Source of the DNA: Chitinimonas arctica
GTDB lineage: Bacteria > Pseudomonadota > Gammaproteobacteria > Burkholderiales > Chitinimonadaceae
Direction: 5' to 3'
Assembly: GCF_007431345.1 (NCBI RefSeq)
Contig: NZ_CP041730.1
Location: 4,154,001 to 4,218,000 of the forward strand
Length of the DNA stretch: 64,000 bases
A program made the position numbers and the translations under genes. Positions 33,579 to 41,985 of this stretch are shown piece by piece. Every line of letters begins with the position of its first letter. Position 1 is the stretch's first letter. The notes beneath the pieces were generated by a model that was not told the origin of the DNA, made no database searches, and was given only the letters and a program-made list of their open reading frames with translations.

Positions 33579-34492
33579 TGGGCCGCCGTATCCTTTCGTC
33601 CACGTCTGGCAATGTGGCAGCCCGCTCGGTCTTTCCGTGGCCTGCCGCGATTCCGCGCCCCGCCGCCCAGGGCGACAACACTGGCGCCTCGGCCGGCTAT
33701 CTGCCCGTGTCCTGGCTGACCGATGGCAGCGCGCTACAGGTTTTCTCGTTGCCGGGGTTTGCCTTGCTTAACCCTGCCGGAATGCCGATCTGGACCAAAG
33801 TGCTGACCGACTTTCCGTCCATCACCGCCTTGGTGCGTGAATCGATCTATTTCGATGCGGTCGATCAAGCAATCTGGTGTATGACCTATTTCACGGGTAC
33901 CACGCCTGCGACGATGTACCTCAACAAGATTGTGCTGGCGACCGGAGCGCTCACAGTAGTGGGAAGCTTTTCGGCGCAGGCCAACAATGCTTTTGCCCAT
34001 AACAACCACCTGCTAACCCGACCCGTCGAGGGCGCCGGCAATTTATCGCTCTACAGCGTGTCCGCCACCAATGGCAATGTGTATCGCACGACGTTCCATC
34101 CCACTACCGGTGCGATTGTGACCGGCCCGACTGTGGTGACCTCGGCGAATGGCGTGCCATTGAACAACACCGGTAACGGATTTGCCTATGTCAGTGCCGA
34201 CGAATCCCTGGTGGTGTTGGCCAGCGCGAGCGTGCAGTCGGGTTCCACCAACACCGATCCCATCGTGCTGCCCTTGGCACGGAACGGTCGGCAAGCCGCC
34301 GTCATGGCGAACCAGATCGGTTTCCCGGTCAGCATGGCCAGCAACGGTGCGACGGCCTTGCTTCGCCATATTGGTGGCGGCAAGTACACGGTGTTTAGTC
34401 CTGCGGGTGGTAGGCGATTGACGGGCGGGGTGTATACGCGGCTGGCACTCGATTCGTGGTTGAACCAAGTCGCCACATTGGCAGGGATTTAA
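33578..34492 (+). CDS. Probable receptor-binding fibre protein
   Basis: A 304-aa beta-rich protein with repeating short strands and turns, and a region (AFAHNNHLLTRPVEGAGNLS and following) like a beta propeller. Its start overlaps the 33258 stop. No enzyme motif. The best candidate for the host-recognition tip. Confidence 0.55.
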   Translation: MGRRILSSTSGNVAARSVFPWPAAIPRPAAQGDNTGASAGYLPVSWLTDGSALQVFSLPGFALLNPAGMPIWTKVLTDFPSITALVRESIYFDAVDQAIWCMTYFTGTTPATMYLNKIVLATGALTVVGSFSAQANNAFAHNNHLLTRPVEGAGNLSLYSVSATNGNVYRTTFHPTTGAIVTGPTVVTSANGVPLNNTGNGFAYVSADESLVVLASASVQSGSTNTDPIVLPLARNGRQAAVMANQIGFPVSMASNGATALLRHIGGGKYTVFSPAGGRRLTGGVYTRLALDSWLNQVATLAGI

Positions 34493-34496
34493 AACC

Positions 34497-35039
34497 ATGA
34501 ACAAACGTGTGCATTTCCCTATACGAAGCGACGACTCATCCGGATTAATTGTGTATCCGGACCAGATTCGCTTCTTTGCCAATGCCGATCTGGCCGCCAT
34601 GCCAGGCCATATCATCGCCGACTACAGCGGCAGCCTCGATCTGCCCCTCTATGGTCTACCCAGGCCAACCGTCCGCCCGCTACTGGTCATTACCCAGGTC
34701 ACCAGCGACCGACCCAATCAAAGCACCGTAGCCCTGGATCGCCATGAGGTGATCTGCCCGCAGGGCGCAACGCTGAGCTTTACCGCAGAGTTGCGCGACG
34801 AGGCGGGGGCGGTGCTGCCGCTAAGCGACAGCTTTCGATTGCCGATCCGCCAGCACGGTGGCCGCGATGGCTTGCTGCTGGCGACCATGGCGGAAGGTGT
34901 CGTGACCGTGACCGCGCCGTTTACCGTGCCGGGTGACGATGGCGCCTGGCAGGTCGATGAGACGGCTATCAATGCCGGTTTGCCGGAAGCTGCACAGATG
35001 CGCTTTGCCGGTATTACGGTCAGCGTGTTCCGCGCCTAG
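34497..35039 (+). CDS. Tail-fibre region hypothetical protein
   Basis: A 180-aa protein with Ig-like strand spacing (ATLSFTAELRDEAGAVLPLS, EGVVTVTAPFTVPGDDG). Follows the fibre gene by four bases, so it may decorate or chaperone the fibre. Its last bases overlap the convergent gene. Confidence 0.55.
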   Translation: MNKRVHFPIRSDDSSGLIVYPDQIRFFANADLAAMPGHIIADYSGSLDLPLYGLPRPTVRPLLVITQVTSDRPNQSTVALDRHEVICPQGATLSFTAELRDEAGAVLPLSDSFRLPIRQHGGRDGLLLATMAEGVVTVTAPFTVPGDDGAWQVDETAINAGLPEAAQMRFAGITVSVFRA

Positions 35040-35341
35040 GCCGCCCTGCGTTCCGCCAGGAAGCGGGTTTCACCAGCATCGATGTTCAGCAGCAGGAACT
35101 TGATACGAGGATCACCCGCCGGGTAGCGATTGGCATCGCGTAAGAAGTACAGATAGCCATGCCTAGGCACGGTTTGATAGCCCGGGATAATCATCATATG
35201 GTCGAAGCGCTCGGATATCCGTGTAATGGTCTCGATCAACGACATGGCTGTCACGCGGGAACCGGCCACGGCAACGATGCCGTGCTGTTGCAAGGCTGAG
35301 ATGACATCGTCGGTTGCGTCATGGGCATCAAAGATCTGCAT
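35036..35341 (-). CDS. Reverse-strand cargo gene, unknown
   Basis: A 101-aa protein (MQIFDAHDATDDVISALQQH...), alpha/beta, preceded by GGAGGAG. It is opposite to all virion genes around it and overlaps the fibre-module stop by four bases. No family. A perfect 8-bp-arm palindrome at 35462-35483 upstream may be its operator. Likely expressed in the lysogen. Confidence 0.6.
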   Translation of the reverse strand: MQIFDAHDATDDVISALQQHGIVAVAGSRVTAMSLIETITRISERFDHMMIIPGYQTVPRHGYLYFLRDANRYPAGDPRIKFLLLNIDAGETRFLAERRAA

Positions 35342-35461
35342 GGGGACTCCTCCTAGGTATGGGCGGGTCACTGCTAAGCCATCAAGCAAGAGAAACACGA
35401 CAAGGTCATCCTGACTCGGACAGACATGCCTCTCCTTGTCGAACACAGCACCTTCATAAAA

Positions 35462-35483
35462 TGCATTAGCAGAATCTAATGCA
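35462..35483. promoter_or_regulatory. Palindromic operator-like site
   Basis: TGCATTAG - CAGAAT - CTAATGCA, perfect 8-bp arms, 120 bp upstream of the 35036-35341 gene and 120 bp upstream of the sheath gene. Confidence 0.5.
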
Positions 35484-35567
35484 AAGCATTGTCCTGCGCA
35501 TCACCCAGATGGAGGAAAGCGCACCCGTCCGCGCTTGAATCACCCATGCCGTCCCTTTAACCAGCCT

Positions 35568-35589
35568 GCCCGCCCACTGCGGGCTTTTT
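35568..35589 (+). terminator. Terminator before the sheath gene
   Basis: GCCCGC / GCGGGC stem, 5-nt loop, five T, 14 bp before the sheath start codon. Confidence 0.85.
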
Positions 35590-35602
35590 CAATTGGAACT
35601 TC

Positions 35603-36772
35603 ATGCCCAGTCTGAGTTTTTTCCACGGGGTGACCGTGACCCTGGTCGATACAGGCCCGCGCCCCATCGCCATCCCGTCCTCGTCCATCATTGGCCTGGT
35701 CGATACCTTTACCCCCGCCGAGGGGCTGGCCGCCCCCAATCAACCGATCCTCCTGACCAGTTACCGCGAGGCGGTCCTCAAGTTTGGCGCCGGCAGTAAT
35801 CTGGCGAAGGCCGCGCGAGGGATCTATGCCCAGGCGGCTGCCGTGATCGTGGCGGTCGGTGTGCCCAGTGTCGCCGATGGCGCCGCGCTGACTAGCGCAA
35901 TCATCGGCGGGGTGACCCAGGCCGGCTTACGTACCGGCATGCAGGCGCTACTGGATGGCAAAAGCCGCCACAATGCGCAGCCACGGCTAATCGTTTGTCC
36001 CGGCCATTCGGCCAAGCAGCCGGTCGCGTCTGCCATGGATAGCCTGGCGGCCAAGTTGAAAGCGGTGGCTATCGTCGATGGGCCGAATACCGACGATGAA
36101 GCCGCCATCGCTTACTTCACCAACTTTGGTTCTAAACGCATCTATGCCGTCGATCCAGGGCTGAAGATCTGGGATACCACCGCGAATGCCGAGGTGGTGG
36201 TGCCGGCTTCTCCCTATGCAGCTGGCCTGTTCGCGCGGACCGACAAGGAATACGGCTTTTGGGCCAGCCCGTCGAATAAGGAGTTCGTCGAAGTGACCGG
36301 TACCGGCCGTCCCGTCGAGTTTCTCGATGGTGACGAGACCTGCCGCGCCAACCTGCTCAATGCCGCCCATATCACCACGATTATCCGCGACGGTGGCTTC
36401 CGGCTATGGGGCAACCGTACCCTGTCGGCCGACCCCAAGTGGTCGTTTGTGACCCGCGTGCGTACGCTCGATATCGTCATGGACGCCATTCTCTACGGCC
36501 ACAAGTGGGCGGTGGACCGGAGTATCACTAAGACCTACGTCAAGGACGTCACGGAAGGGCTGCAGGCCTTTATGCGTGACCTGAAGGCCCAGGGCGCGAT
36601 TATCAATTTCGAGGTCTATCCGGATCTGGAACTGAATACCGCCAGCCAGTTGGAACAAGGCAGGGTGTACTGGAATATCCGCTTTACCGATGTGCCACCG
36701 GCGGAAAACCCCATTTTTAGGGTCGAGGTGACCAATCAATGGATCACCGAAGTCCTCAACACCAATAAATAA
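35603..36772 (+). CDS. Contractile tail sheath protein FI
   Basis: A 389-aa P2 FI-like sheath: FFHGVTVTLVDTGPRPIAIP at the N-terminus, SAKQPVASAMDSLAAKLKAV, and a C-terminal handshake region ending VTNQWITEVLN. It defines the virion as contractile. Confidence 0.96.
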   Translation: MPSLSFFHGVTVTLVDTGPRPIAIPSSSIIGLVDTFTPAEGLAAPNQPILLTSYREAVLKFGAGSNLAKAARGIYAQAAAVIVAVGVPSVADGAALTSAIIGGVTQAGLRTGMQALLDGKSRHNAQPRLIVCPGHSAKQPVASAMDSLAAKLKAVAIVDGPNTDDEAAIAYFTNFGSKRIYAVDPGLKIWDTTANAEVVVPASPYAAGLFARTDKEYGFWASPSNKEFVEVTGTGRPVEFLDGDETCRANLLNAAHITTIIRDGGFRLWGNRTLSADPKWSFVTRVRTLDIVMDAILYGHKWAVDRSITKTYVKDVTEGLQAFMRDLKAQGAIINFEVYPDLELNTASQLEQGRVYWNIRFTDVPPAENPIFRVEVTNQWITEVLNTNK

Positions 36773-36783
36773 GGGAGGACGCA

Positions 36784-37287
36784 ATGATTCCGCAGACCTT
36801 GTACAACATGAATGCCTTTATCGACGGCAAGGGCTACGCCGGCCTGGCGATGTCGGTGACACCACCCAAGCTCAAGCTCAAGACCGACGACCACCGCCCC
36901 GGCGGCTCGGATGCTGCCATCAAGATGGATATGGGCATGGAGACGCTGGAAGGCAGCTTTACCCTATCCGGCCTGGATGCCGGCGCGCTGAAGTTCTTTG
37001 GCTTGGCCGATCAGACCGCCTTCAATGGCAGCTTCCGAGGTGCCTTCAAGGATCAGAAAGGCGCCGTGGTCGCCGCCATTATCAGCATGCGCGGCATGCT
37101 GGAAGAGCTGGATATGGGCGACTGGAAGCCGGGCGAGAAGTCGGAGAACAAGTTCGGCATTGCACTCAGCTATTACAAGCTGGAGCTGGATGGCAAGGTC
37201 ATGTATGAGATCGAGCCACTGGCCTGCAAGCGCGTGATCGATGGGGTGGATCAATTGGAGCAGGTACGCGAAGCCCTGGGCATCTGA
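36784..37287 (+). CDS. Tail tube protein FII (P2 type)
   Basis: A 167-aa tube protein: IPQTLYNMNAFIDGKGYAG at the N-terminus and GKVMYEIEPLACKRVIDGVD at the C-terminus, both typical of P2 FII. GGGAGG precedes the start. Confidence 0.95.
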   Translation: MIPQTLYNMNAFIDGKGYAGLAMSVTPPKLKLKTDDHRPGGSDAAIKMDMGMETLEGSFTLSGLDAGALKFFGLADQTAFNGSFRGAFKDQKGAVVAAIISMRGMLEELDMGDWKPGEKSENKFGIALSYYKLELDGKVMYEIEPLACKRVIDGVDQLEQVREALGI

Positions 37288-37304
37288 TCCCTTCGCGATG
37301 TAAT

Positions 37305-37964
37305 TCAATGTTCATAAAGGGTGATGTTTTTACGGTTCAAATAGGCGGTGAGCGTCGACCAGCTATATGAATTATCCGCAGTATCGAATTCCATGCGAAA
37401 CGGATGACCATTTTCCGCCCACCATTGCGCCCCGCTGGGCAATGCGAATAATTGCTGTAAAGTTCGGACATTGCTAAACTCGCCTGCGCTAAAACCAATG
37501 CGGGCACGGATATCGAATGGTAGGGTGGAAATAAAGCCGAATTTTATCCAAACCAATTCGCTGTCCAATTGCTCGGCCCCCTGGATGCCGCCTGCTACAG
37601 GCATGACAATCCTTCTTGCGCCCAGCGCCTTGGCCGCTAACGCCTGCCGCGCAAATATACGGATACCCAGGCCGCATTTCCGCTTTTCTTTTTTAATACT
37701 GAGCCCATGGTTTTCCATCCAAAATCGTCCATTATCAAAATGGAGGATGCGCTCGGTTTTACTGAGTAGCACGGGATGGCTGATTAAAAATGAAGCGGCG
37801 GTGGCCGTGATACGTAAATCAATCCGTGATCCGTCCATTGCCCCGGTCAATTCCGCTGCGAGGGAGGTATCGATGTAGTGCCCTTCGAACATGTGGCTTC
37901 CATCGCACACTAATCCCACTTCGTTGTTAAAAAGCGACTTCGTCAGATTGTCACGATTGTCCAT
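37305..37964 (-). CDS. Reverse-strand cargo gene, GNAT acetyltransferase-like
   Basis: A 219-aa protein between tube and tail-chaperone genes. Residues 91-118 have the GNAT motif A: a strand (MENHGLSIKK), Arg95-x-x-Gly98-x-Gly100, then an amphipathic helix and LGARRI. The flanks have several Trp/Phe-rich strands. Probably an acyl-CoA-dependent transferase or toxin-like moron; the substrate is unknown. AT content and strand differ from the virion genes. Confidence 0.5.
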   Translation of the reverse strand: MDNRDNLTKSLFNNEVGLVCDGSHMFEGHYIDTSLAAELTGAMDGSRIDLRITATAASFLISHPVLLSKTERILHFDNGRFWMENHGLSIKKEKRKCGLGIRIFARQALAAKALGARRIVMPVAGGIQGAEQLDSELVWIKFGFISTLPFDIRARIGFSAGEFSNVRTLQQLFALPSGAQWWAENGHPFRMEFDTADNSYSWSTLTAYLNRKNITLYEH

Positions 37965-38067
37965 GATGTTTCTGCACTTGAGCCATCGAAAACAAATCGA
38001 TTGATCCTTTAATTTCTAGCAAAACTTGCTTTTCAACGCCAGGTATTTTTACCCAAGGATCCGTAAT

Positions 38068-38394
38068 ATGAACCAAACTCATTCGCAACAAATAATTGCC
38101 GGCCATATCACGGTGCAATTACGCCAAGCCACCACCTTTAATGGCGTGCTGCGCGATAGCCTCACCCTACGCGCTCCGCTGGTACGCGATATCCGCAATG
38201 CCCAGCGCCTGACGAGCGACGAAACGGAGCGCGAGATGCAACTGTTCGCCTCCCTCGCCGAAGTGTCGGTCGCCGAGCTGGAGGGCATGGCCTGGCGCGA
38301 TTACCGTCGCCTGCAGGAGGCGTATTTTCGCCTGGCAGCCGATGACGATACTGGCGCCGGACCAACTGCGCCGATTGCTGCAACGGCTGGCTAA
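38068..38394 (+). CDS. Tail assembly chaperone E
   Basis: A 108-aa P2 gpE-like protein: HITVQLRQATTFNGVLRD, DIRNAQRLTSDETEREMQLF, LAEVSVAELEGMAWRDYRRL. It binds the tape measure during tail assembly. The E' frame begins inside its 3' end. The start MNQTHSQQ is chosen for position and an AAGGAT site. Confidence 0.88.
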   Translation: MNQTHSQQIIAGHITVQLRQATTFNGVLRDSLTLRAPLVRDIRNAQRLTSDETEREMQLFASLAEVSVAELEGMAWRDYRRLQEAYFRLAADDDTGAGPTAPIAATAG

Positions 38395-38473
38395 GGAGCT
38401 GCATTTCCAGCCGTCCGAGATTGAGCGCCTGCCGCTCGATGACGTGCTGTGGTGGCTGGGCGGCGAGGCGTAA
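38342..38473 (+). CDS. Small E'-like frame overlapping E
   Basis: A 43-aa frame (MTILAPDQLRRLLQRLAKEL ... DDVLWWLGGEA) matching the P2 gpE' C-terminal extension. It overlaps E by 53 bp in the frame reached by a +1 or -2 shift. In related phages E' is made only as a frameshift fusion (-1 in P2, -2 in Mu). A separate start exists here at 38342 but has no clear ribosome site. Confidence 0.65.
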   Translation: MTILAPDQLRRLLQRLAKELHFQPSEIERLPLDDVLWWLGGEA

Positions 38474-38487
38474 AACAAGGAGACAAG

Positions 38488-40878
38488 ATGGCGAGAGAAA
38501 TCGCGCTCGGCCTGGTCATCGGTGGCGCGGTCGGCGCCTCGCTGGGTAAGGCATTCGCAGAGACCAAGGGCAAGGTCGCCGATCTACAGCGGCGCACCCA
38601 GGATGCCAAGCTGTGGCACAAGGTGATCGGCGAGACGCGGCAGCTGCAACGGGAATTCAATACGCTGCATCGCACCGGTAGTGCGGCGGCCGAAGGCGTA
38701 CGTCGCAAGCTGGACGGCAATATCGCCACCTTGCGCCAGGCCGGCATCGAGGTGGAACGGCTGGAACAACACTATCGCCGGCTGGGTCGCACTGCACGCG
38801 GCTTGGAACTACAGGCGGCTGGCCGACAGCGGATCGGCGCCGGCATGGAAGCGGGTAAATCTGCCATGGCCGATGCCGGCAAGTTCGCCCTGGGCATGGC
38901 GGCCCCGGTCATGGTCAGCGCCGACTATCGTGCCATCGTCCGCGATATCGCCATCAAGGGCGGCATTGCCCGTACCGCCGAAGAGGAGAAGCTGTCGCGC
39001 GGCATTGTCAGAGCATCGGCTGATAGCGGCATGGCCCGCAACGATGTCGCCCAGGCGGTGAACGTGATGGTGGGCGGCGGGATGACGCGGCAGCAAGCCT
39101 TGGCCTACGCGCCCGATGCGGCCAAGTTTTCGATTGGACAGGCATCGGAAGGGACCGACACCGCCAAGTTGATCCAGGCGCTGGCGCAGAATGCCAAGAT
39201 CGGCGACCCGGAGGGGATGCGCAAAGCGCTGAACAGCATCGCCTACCTGGGTAAGGCCGGTTCGTTCGAGTCGAATGACATGGCCCGCTGGTTCCCCGAG
39301 CTGCTGGCCGAGATGCAGAAGGTCGGTATCGTCGGGCAGGAGTCCATCTCCAGCCTGGGCGCCATGCTGCAAGTCCAGATGAAGACTGCCGGCTCCGCCG
39401 ACCAGGCCGCCAACAATCTGAAGAACTGGTTTTCCAAGATCGGTTCGGAAGAAACGAAGAAGCAGTACAAGGATGCCGGCATCGATTACGAGGCCAAGAT
39501 GCGAGAAGCCATCGGCAAAGGCTGGAACACGGTCGAGGCCTCCTTCGTGTTGGCCCGCGCCTATGTCGAGCGGATCGACCCGACCAAGGCCAAGCAACTG
39601 GCCGAGGCAGCCAAGCAGATCGCGCAGCAAGACCCGTCCAATCAGCAGGCCATGCTGAAAGCCTTTGCCGAGACCATGAAAACCGGCGATCTGTTTGCGG
39701 ACATGCAAGTGAAGGCAGCCCTCACGGCGTATATGCAAAACAGCGCGCTCTACGCCAATCTCAAGCGCGACTCAAAGGCTGCCAGCAAGGATATCGAGAA
39801 GGATCTCGCTGACCGCCGCGCCAGTGCCAAGCAACTATGGAGCGAGGTTGGCCAAGCCTGGGACGACGCCGTGCGCCGCGTGGGCGATGCGCTGCAACCG
39901 CTATCCGATACGGTGGGTAGGGCCTTACGCGGGATCGGGCAAGGCATCGGTACCTTCGCCAGTGCGGTGCCGCAGGCGACCGCCGCCTTGGCCGTGCTGG
40001 GCGCCTCGCTGATTGCCTGGAAGGGCATGAAGGCCGGCGCGCAGATCGGCCGCGGGGCCTTCGATCTGGCGCGCGGTGGGCTGCTGGCTGGTCGGGGTCG
40101 GCTACCTGGCCGGCTGGGTCAACTGGCCGAACGGGCGGGTAACGCGGTCGGTGCTGCCAATGCCCAGGCGGTGTATGTCACCAATTGGCCGGCAGGTGGC
40201 TTAGGCAGTGGTGGTATCGATCTGCCCAATCGCCACACGCCAGGTGGCACCCAGCCTGTCGGTCGAATGGGCCGCGCCTGGCAAGCGGTACGCGGTGCAG
40301 GGGAACGGATCGTCGGCGGCGGCCTGAATCTCCTGGGCAATGCGGGCCGCCCCGGTCTGGCCCTCGCTTCGATGGGCAGCGTCGCCAGCATGGCACCCAC
40401 CCTGGGTTCTATCGCAGGTAGCGGCTCGGCTGGTTTGATTGCCACTTCCGGCGGCATGGTCGCGGGTGCTGGGGCTGCTGGCTATGGCGTCGGTACCCTA
40501 ATCAACAAGGGCGTGGGCAAGGTCACTGGCGGCGGCGATGGCTGGGCAGGTGGAGGTCTATTTCAGCAGCTGCATGGCGAGGAACTGCGCCAACTCAATG
40601 CGCCGATATCGCTGGCCGAGGTCAATGCCTTGCGCGCCAAGCAGGGCAAGCCCGCAGTAACCAGTCTGTCCACGGCGCAGCCTGCATCGGCGACCAAGCC
40701 GGTACCGACCACGAACCAGCAACTCACCTTCGCCCCAAATCTGGCCATCACCGTCCAGGGCGACGTCAAAGACCCGCGCGCCCTGGCTGCCGAGCTGATG
40801 CCGCATCTCAAACGGATGTTCGAAGACTACCGCGCCCAGGTCGCACGCGGCGCCCTGCATGACGCCGCCCACGTTTAA
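38488..40878 (+). CDS. Tape measure protein (P2 gpT-like)
   Basis: A 796-aa protein with an N-terminal ALGLVIGGAVGASLGKAF, a long coiled coil (about 20-130), the GGMTRQQALAYAPDAAKFS tape-measure region, hydrophobic Gly/Ala-rich segments (about 500-690) and a C-terminal helix. AAGGAG precedes the start. It sets tail length and is ejected with DNA. Confidence 0.94.
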   Translation: MAREIALGLVIGGAVGASLGKAFAETKGKVADLQRRTQDAKLWHKVIGETRQLQREFNTLHRTGSAAAEGVRRKLDGNIATLRQAGIEVERLEQHYRRLGRTARGLELQAAGRQRIGAGMEAGKSAMADAGKFALGMAAPVMVSADYRAIVRDIAIKGGIARTAEEEKLSRGIVRASADSGMARNDVAQAVNVMVGGGMTRQQALAYAPDAAKFSIGQASEGTDTAKLIQALAQNAKIGDPEGMRKALNSIAYLGKAGSFESNDMARWFPELLAEMQKVGIVGQESISSLGAMLQVQMKTAGSADQAANNLKNWFSKIGSEETKKQYKDAGIDYEAKMREAIGKGWNTVEASFVLARAYVERIDPTKAKQLAEAAKQIAQQDPSNQQAMLKAFAETMKTGDLFADMQVKAALTAYMQNSALYANLKRDSKAASKDIEKDLADRRASAKQLWSEVGQAWDDAVRRVGDALQPLSDTVGRALRGIGQGIGTFASAVPQATAALAVLGASLIAWKGMKAGAQIGRGAFDLARGGLLAGRGRLPGRLGQLAERAGNAVGAANAQAVYVTNWPAGGLGSGGIDLPNRHTPGGTQPVGRMGRAWQAVRGAGERIVGGGLNLLGNAGRPGLALASMGSVASMAPTLGSIAGSGSAGLIATSGGMVAGAGAAGYGVGTLINKGVGKVTGGGDGWAGGGLFQQLHGEELRQLNAPISLAEVNALRAKQGKPAVTSLSTAQPASATKPVPTTNQQLTFAPNLAITVQGDVKDPRALAAELMPHLKRMFEDYRAQVARGALHDAAHV

Positions 40879-40887
40879 GGAAACCAC

Positions 40888-41802
40888 ATGGCACTCGTTC
40901 AAGCAATCGGCCAAGCCGCCACACGCGCAGCGGCGGCCGCCGGCCGGGTCGGACTGGTCGCGGCGAAGCTGGCGCAAGATCCTGGGCAGGGTGCGGCGAT
41001 GCTGCAATCGGTCGGTGGGCAAGCGGTGTCTGATATCCAGGCAGCCACCTCGGGCTTGTCCCAGCTGCGCGGTACCGAGCAAACGCTTGCCGATACCGAT
41101 CGGTCGGCCATGGGCCGCGCGTATGGCGCCCTGGATAATGCTGTGGTGGCGATTCAGGACAAAGGCGGCCGCATTGTTGCTGCGGTCTCCCAGGCCAGCA
41201 GTGCGACCCAGCAGATTGCCAAGCAACTGGCGGAAGCGGGCCAAGCCCTGAAGCAGGCCAATACCCGCGCCCAACAGCAGCATCCCTTGGCCGCCGGCCC
41301 GGTACCGACCGCTACACCGTCGCCGACCACCCAGCGCGCGGCAACCACGTCGCCTTTCACCGGCGCCACCGGCCCCGCTTCGCACCTGCTGATCCTCACT
41401 GCGCCGAGCGGTACCTTCTATTTCAACCTCAGCACCGCCGCGCACGACAGTGTGAAGCGCCAGACGGCCTACAACGTCGCCAGCCAGGACCGGCTGACGC
41501 GCCGGCCTGCGTTGCAAGCGGTCAGCCAGGGCGGGGAAACCATCACCTTGTCCGGCGCCATCTTTACCGCTGCCAATTTCGGTACCGGCGCGCCGGGTAT
41601 CGGGCAACTCAATCGGCTGCGCAAGATCGGCTACGCCCTGGAGCCCGTCACGCTGACCACCGGCTTCGGTGAAGTCCTGGGCCGCTGGTACCTGACCAAG
41701 ATCGACGAAGAGCAGGCCGGCCTGCTGGCGAATGGTGCCCCTCGCAAGCAAACCTTTACCTTGGAGTTCCAGCGCTATGGCGAGGACTATACGAACGGCT
41801 GA
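40888..41802 (+). CDS. Tail protein U with N-terminal extension
   Basis: A 304-aa protein whose C-terminal 140 residues are P2 gpU-like (APSGTFYFNLSTAAHDSVKR, GQLNRLRKIGYALEPVTLTT). The first 160 residues are Ala/Gln-rich and helical and are not part of usual gpU (about 160 aa). Confidence 0.85.
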   Translation: MALVQAIGQAATRAAAAAGRVGLVAAKLAQDPGQGAAMLQSVGGQAVSDIQAATSGLSQLRGTEQTLADTDRSAMGRAYGALDNAVVAIQDKGGRIVAAVSQASSATQQIAKQLAEAGQALKQANTRAQQQHPLAAGPVPTATPSPTTQRAATTSPFTGATGPASHLLILTAPSGTFYFNLSTAAHDSVKRQTAYNVASQDRLTRRPALQAVSQGGETITLSGAIFTAANFGTGAPGIGQLNRLRKIGYALEPVTLTTGFGEVLGRWYLTKIDEEQAGLLANGAPRKQTFTLEFQRYGEDYTNG

Positions 41803-41983
41803 GGGCGATATCCTCGATACCCTGTGCCAACTGATCTACGGCTATCTGGATGGGACGGTGGAAACCGTCCTGGCCGCTAACCCCGGCTTGGCGGCCCAGG
41901 CGCAGCCTTATCCGTCCGGCCTGCTGATCACGTTTCCGGATCTGCCTGCCCGCCGGCAGGATGCGATCCAGCTGTGGGCCTAG
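41777..41983 (+). CDS. Tail protein X
   Basis: A 68-aa LysM-like P2 gpX protein: GDILDTLCQLIYGYLDGTVE, NPGLAAQAQPYPSG and a C-terminal beta segment. Overlaps U by 26 bp. Confidence 0.9.
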   Translation: MARTIRTAEGDILDTLCQLIYGYLDGTVETVLAANPGLAAQAQPYPSGLLITFPDLPARRQDAIQLWA

Positions 41984-41985
41984 GC

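Noticed and set aside
38809..39738. 309-codon open frame on the minus strand
   Set aside because: It is fully antisense to the tape measure gene, Leu/Gly/His-rich as expected from the complement of GC-rich codons, with no ribosome site.
40558..41751. 397-codon open frame on the minus strand
   Set aside because: Antisense to the end of the tape measure and U genes; composition is that of a shadow frame.
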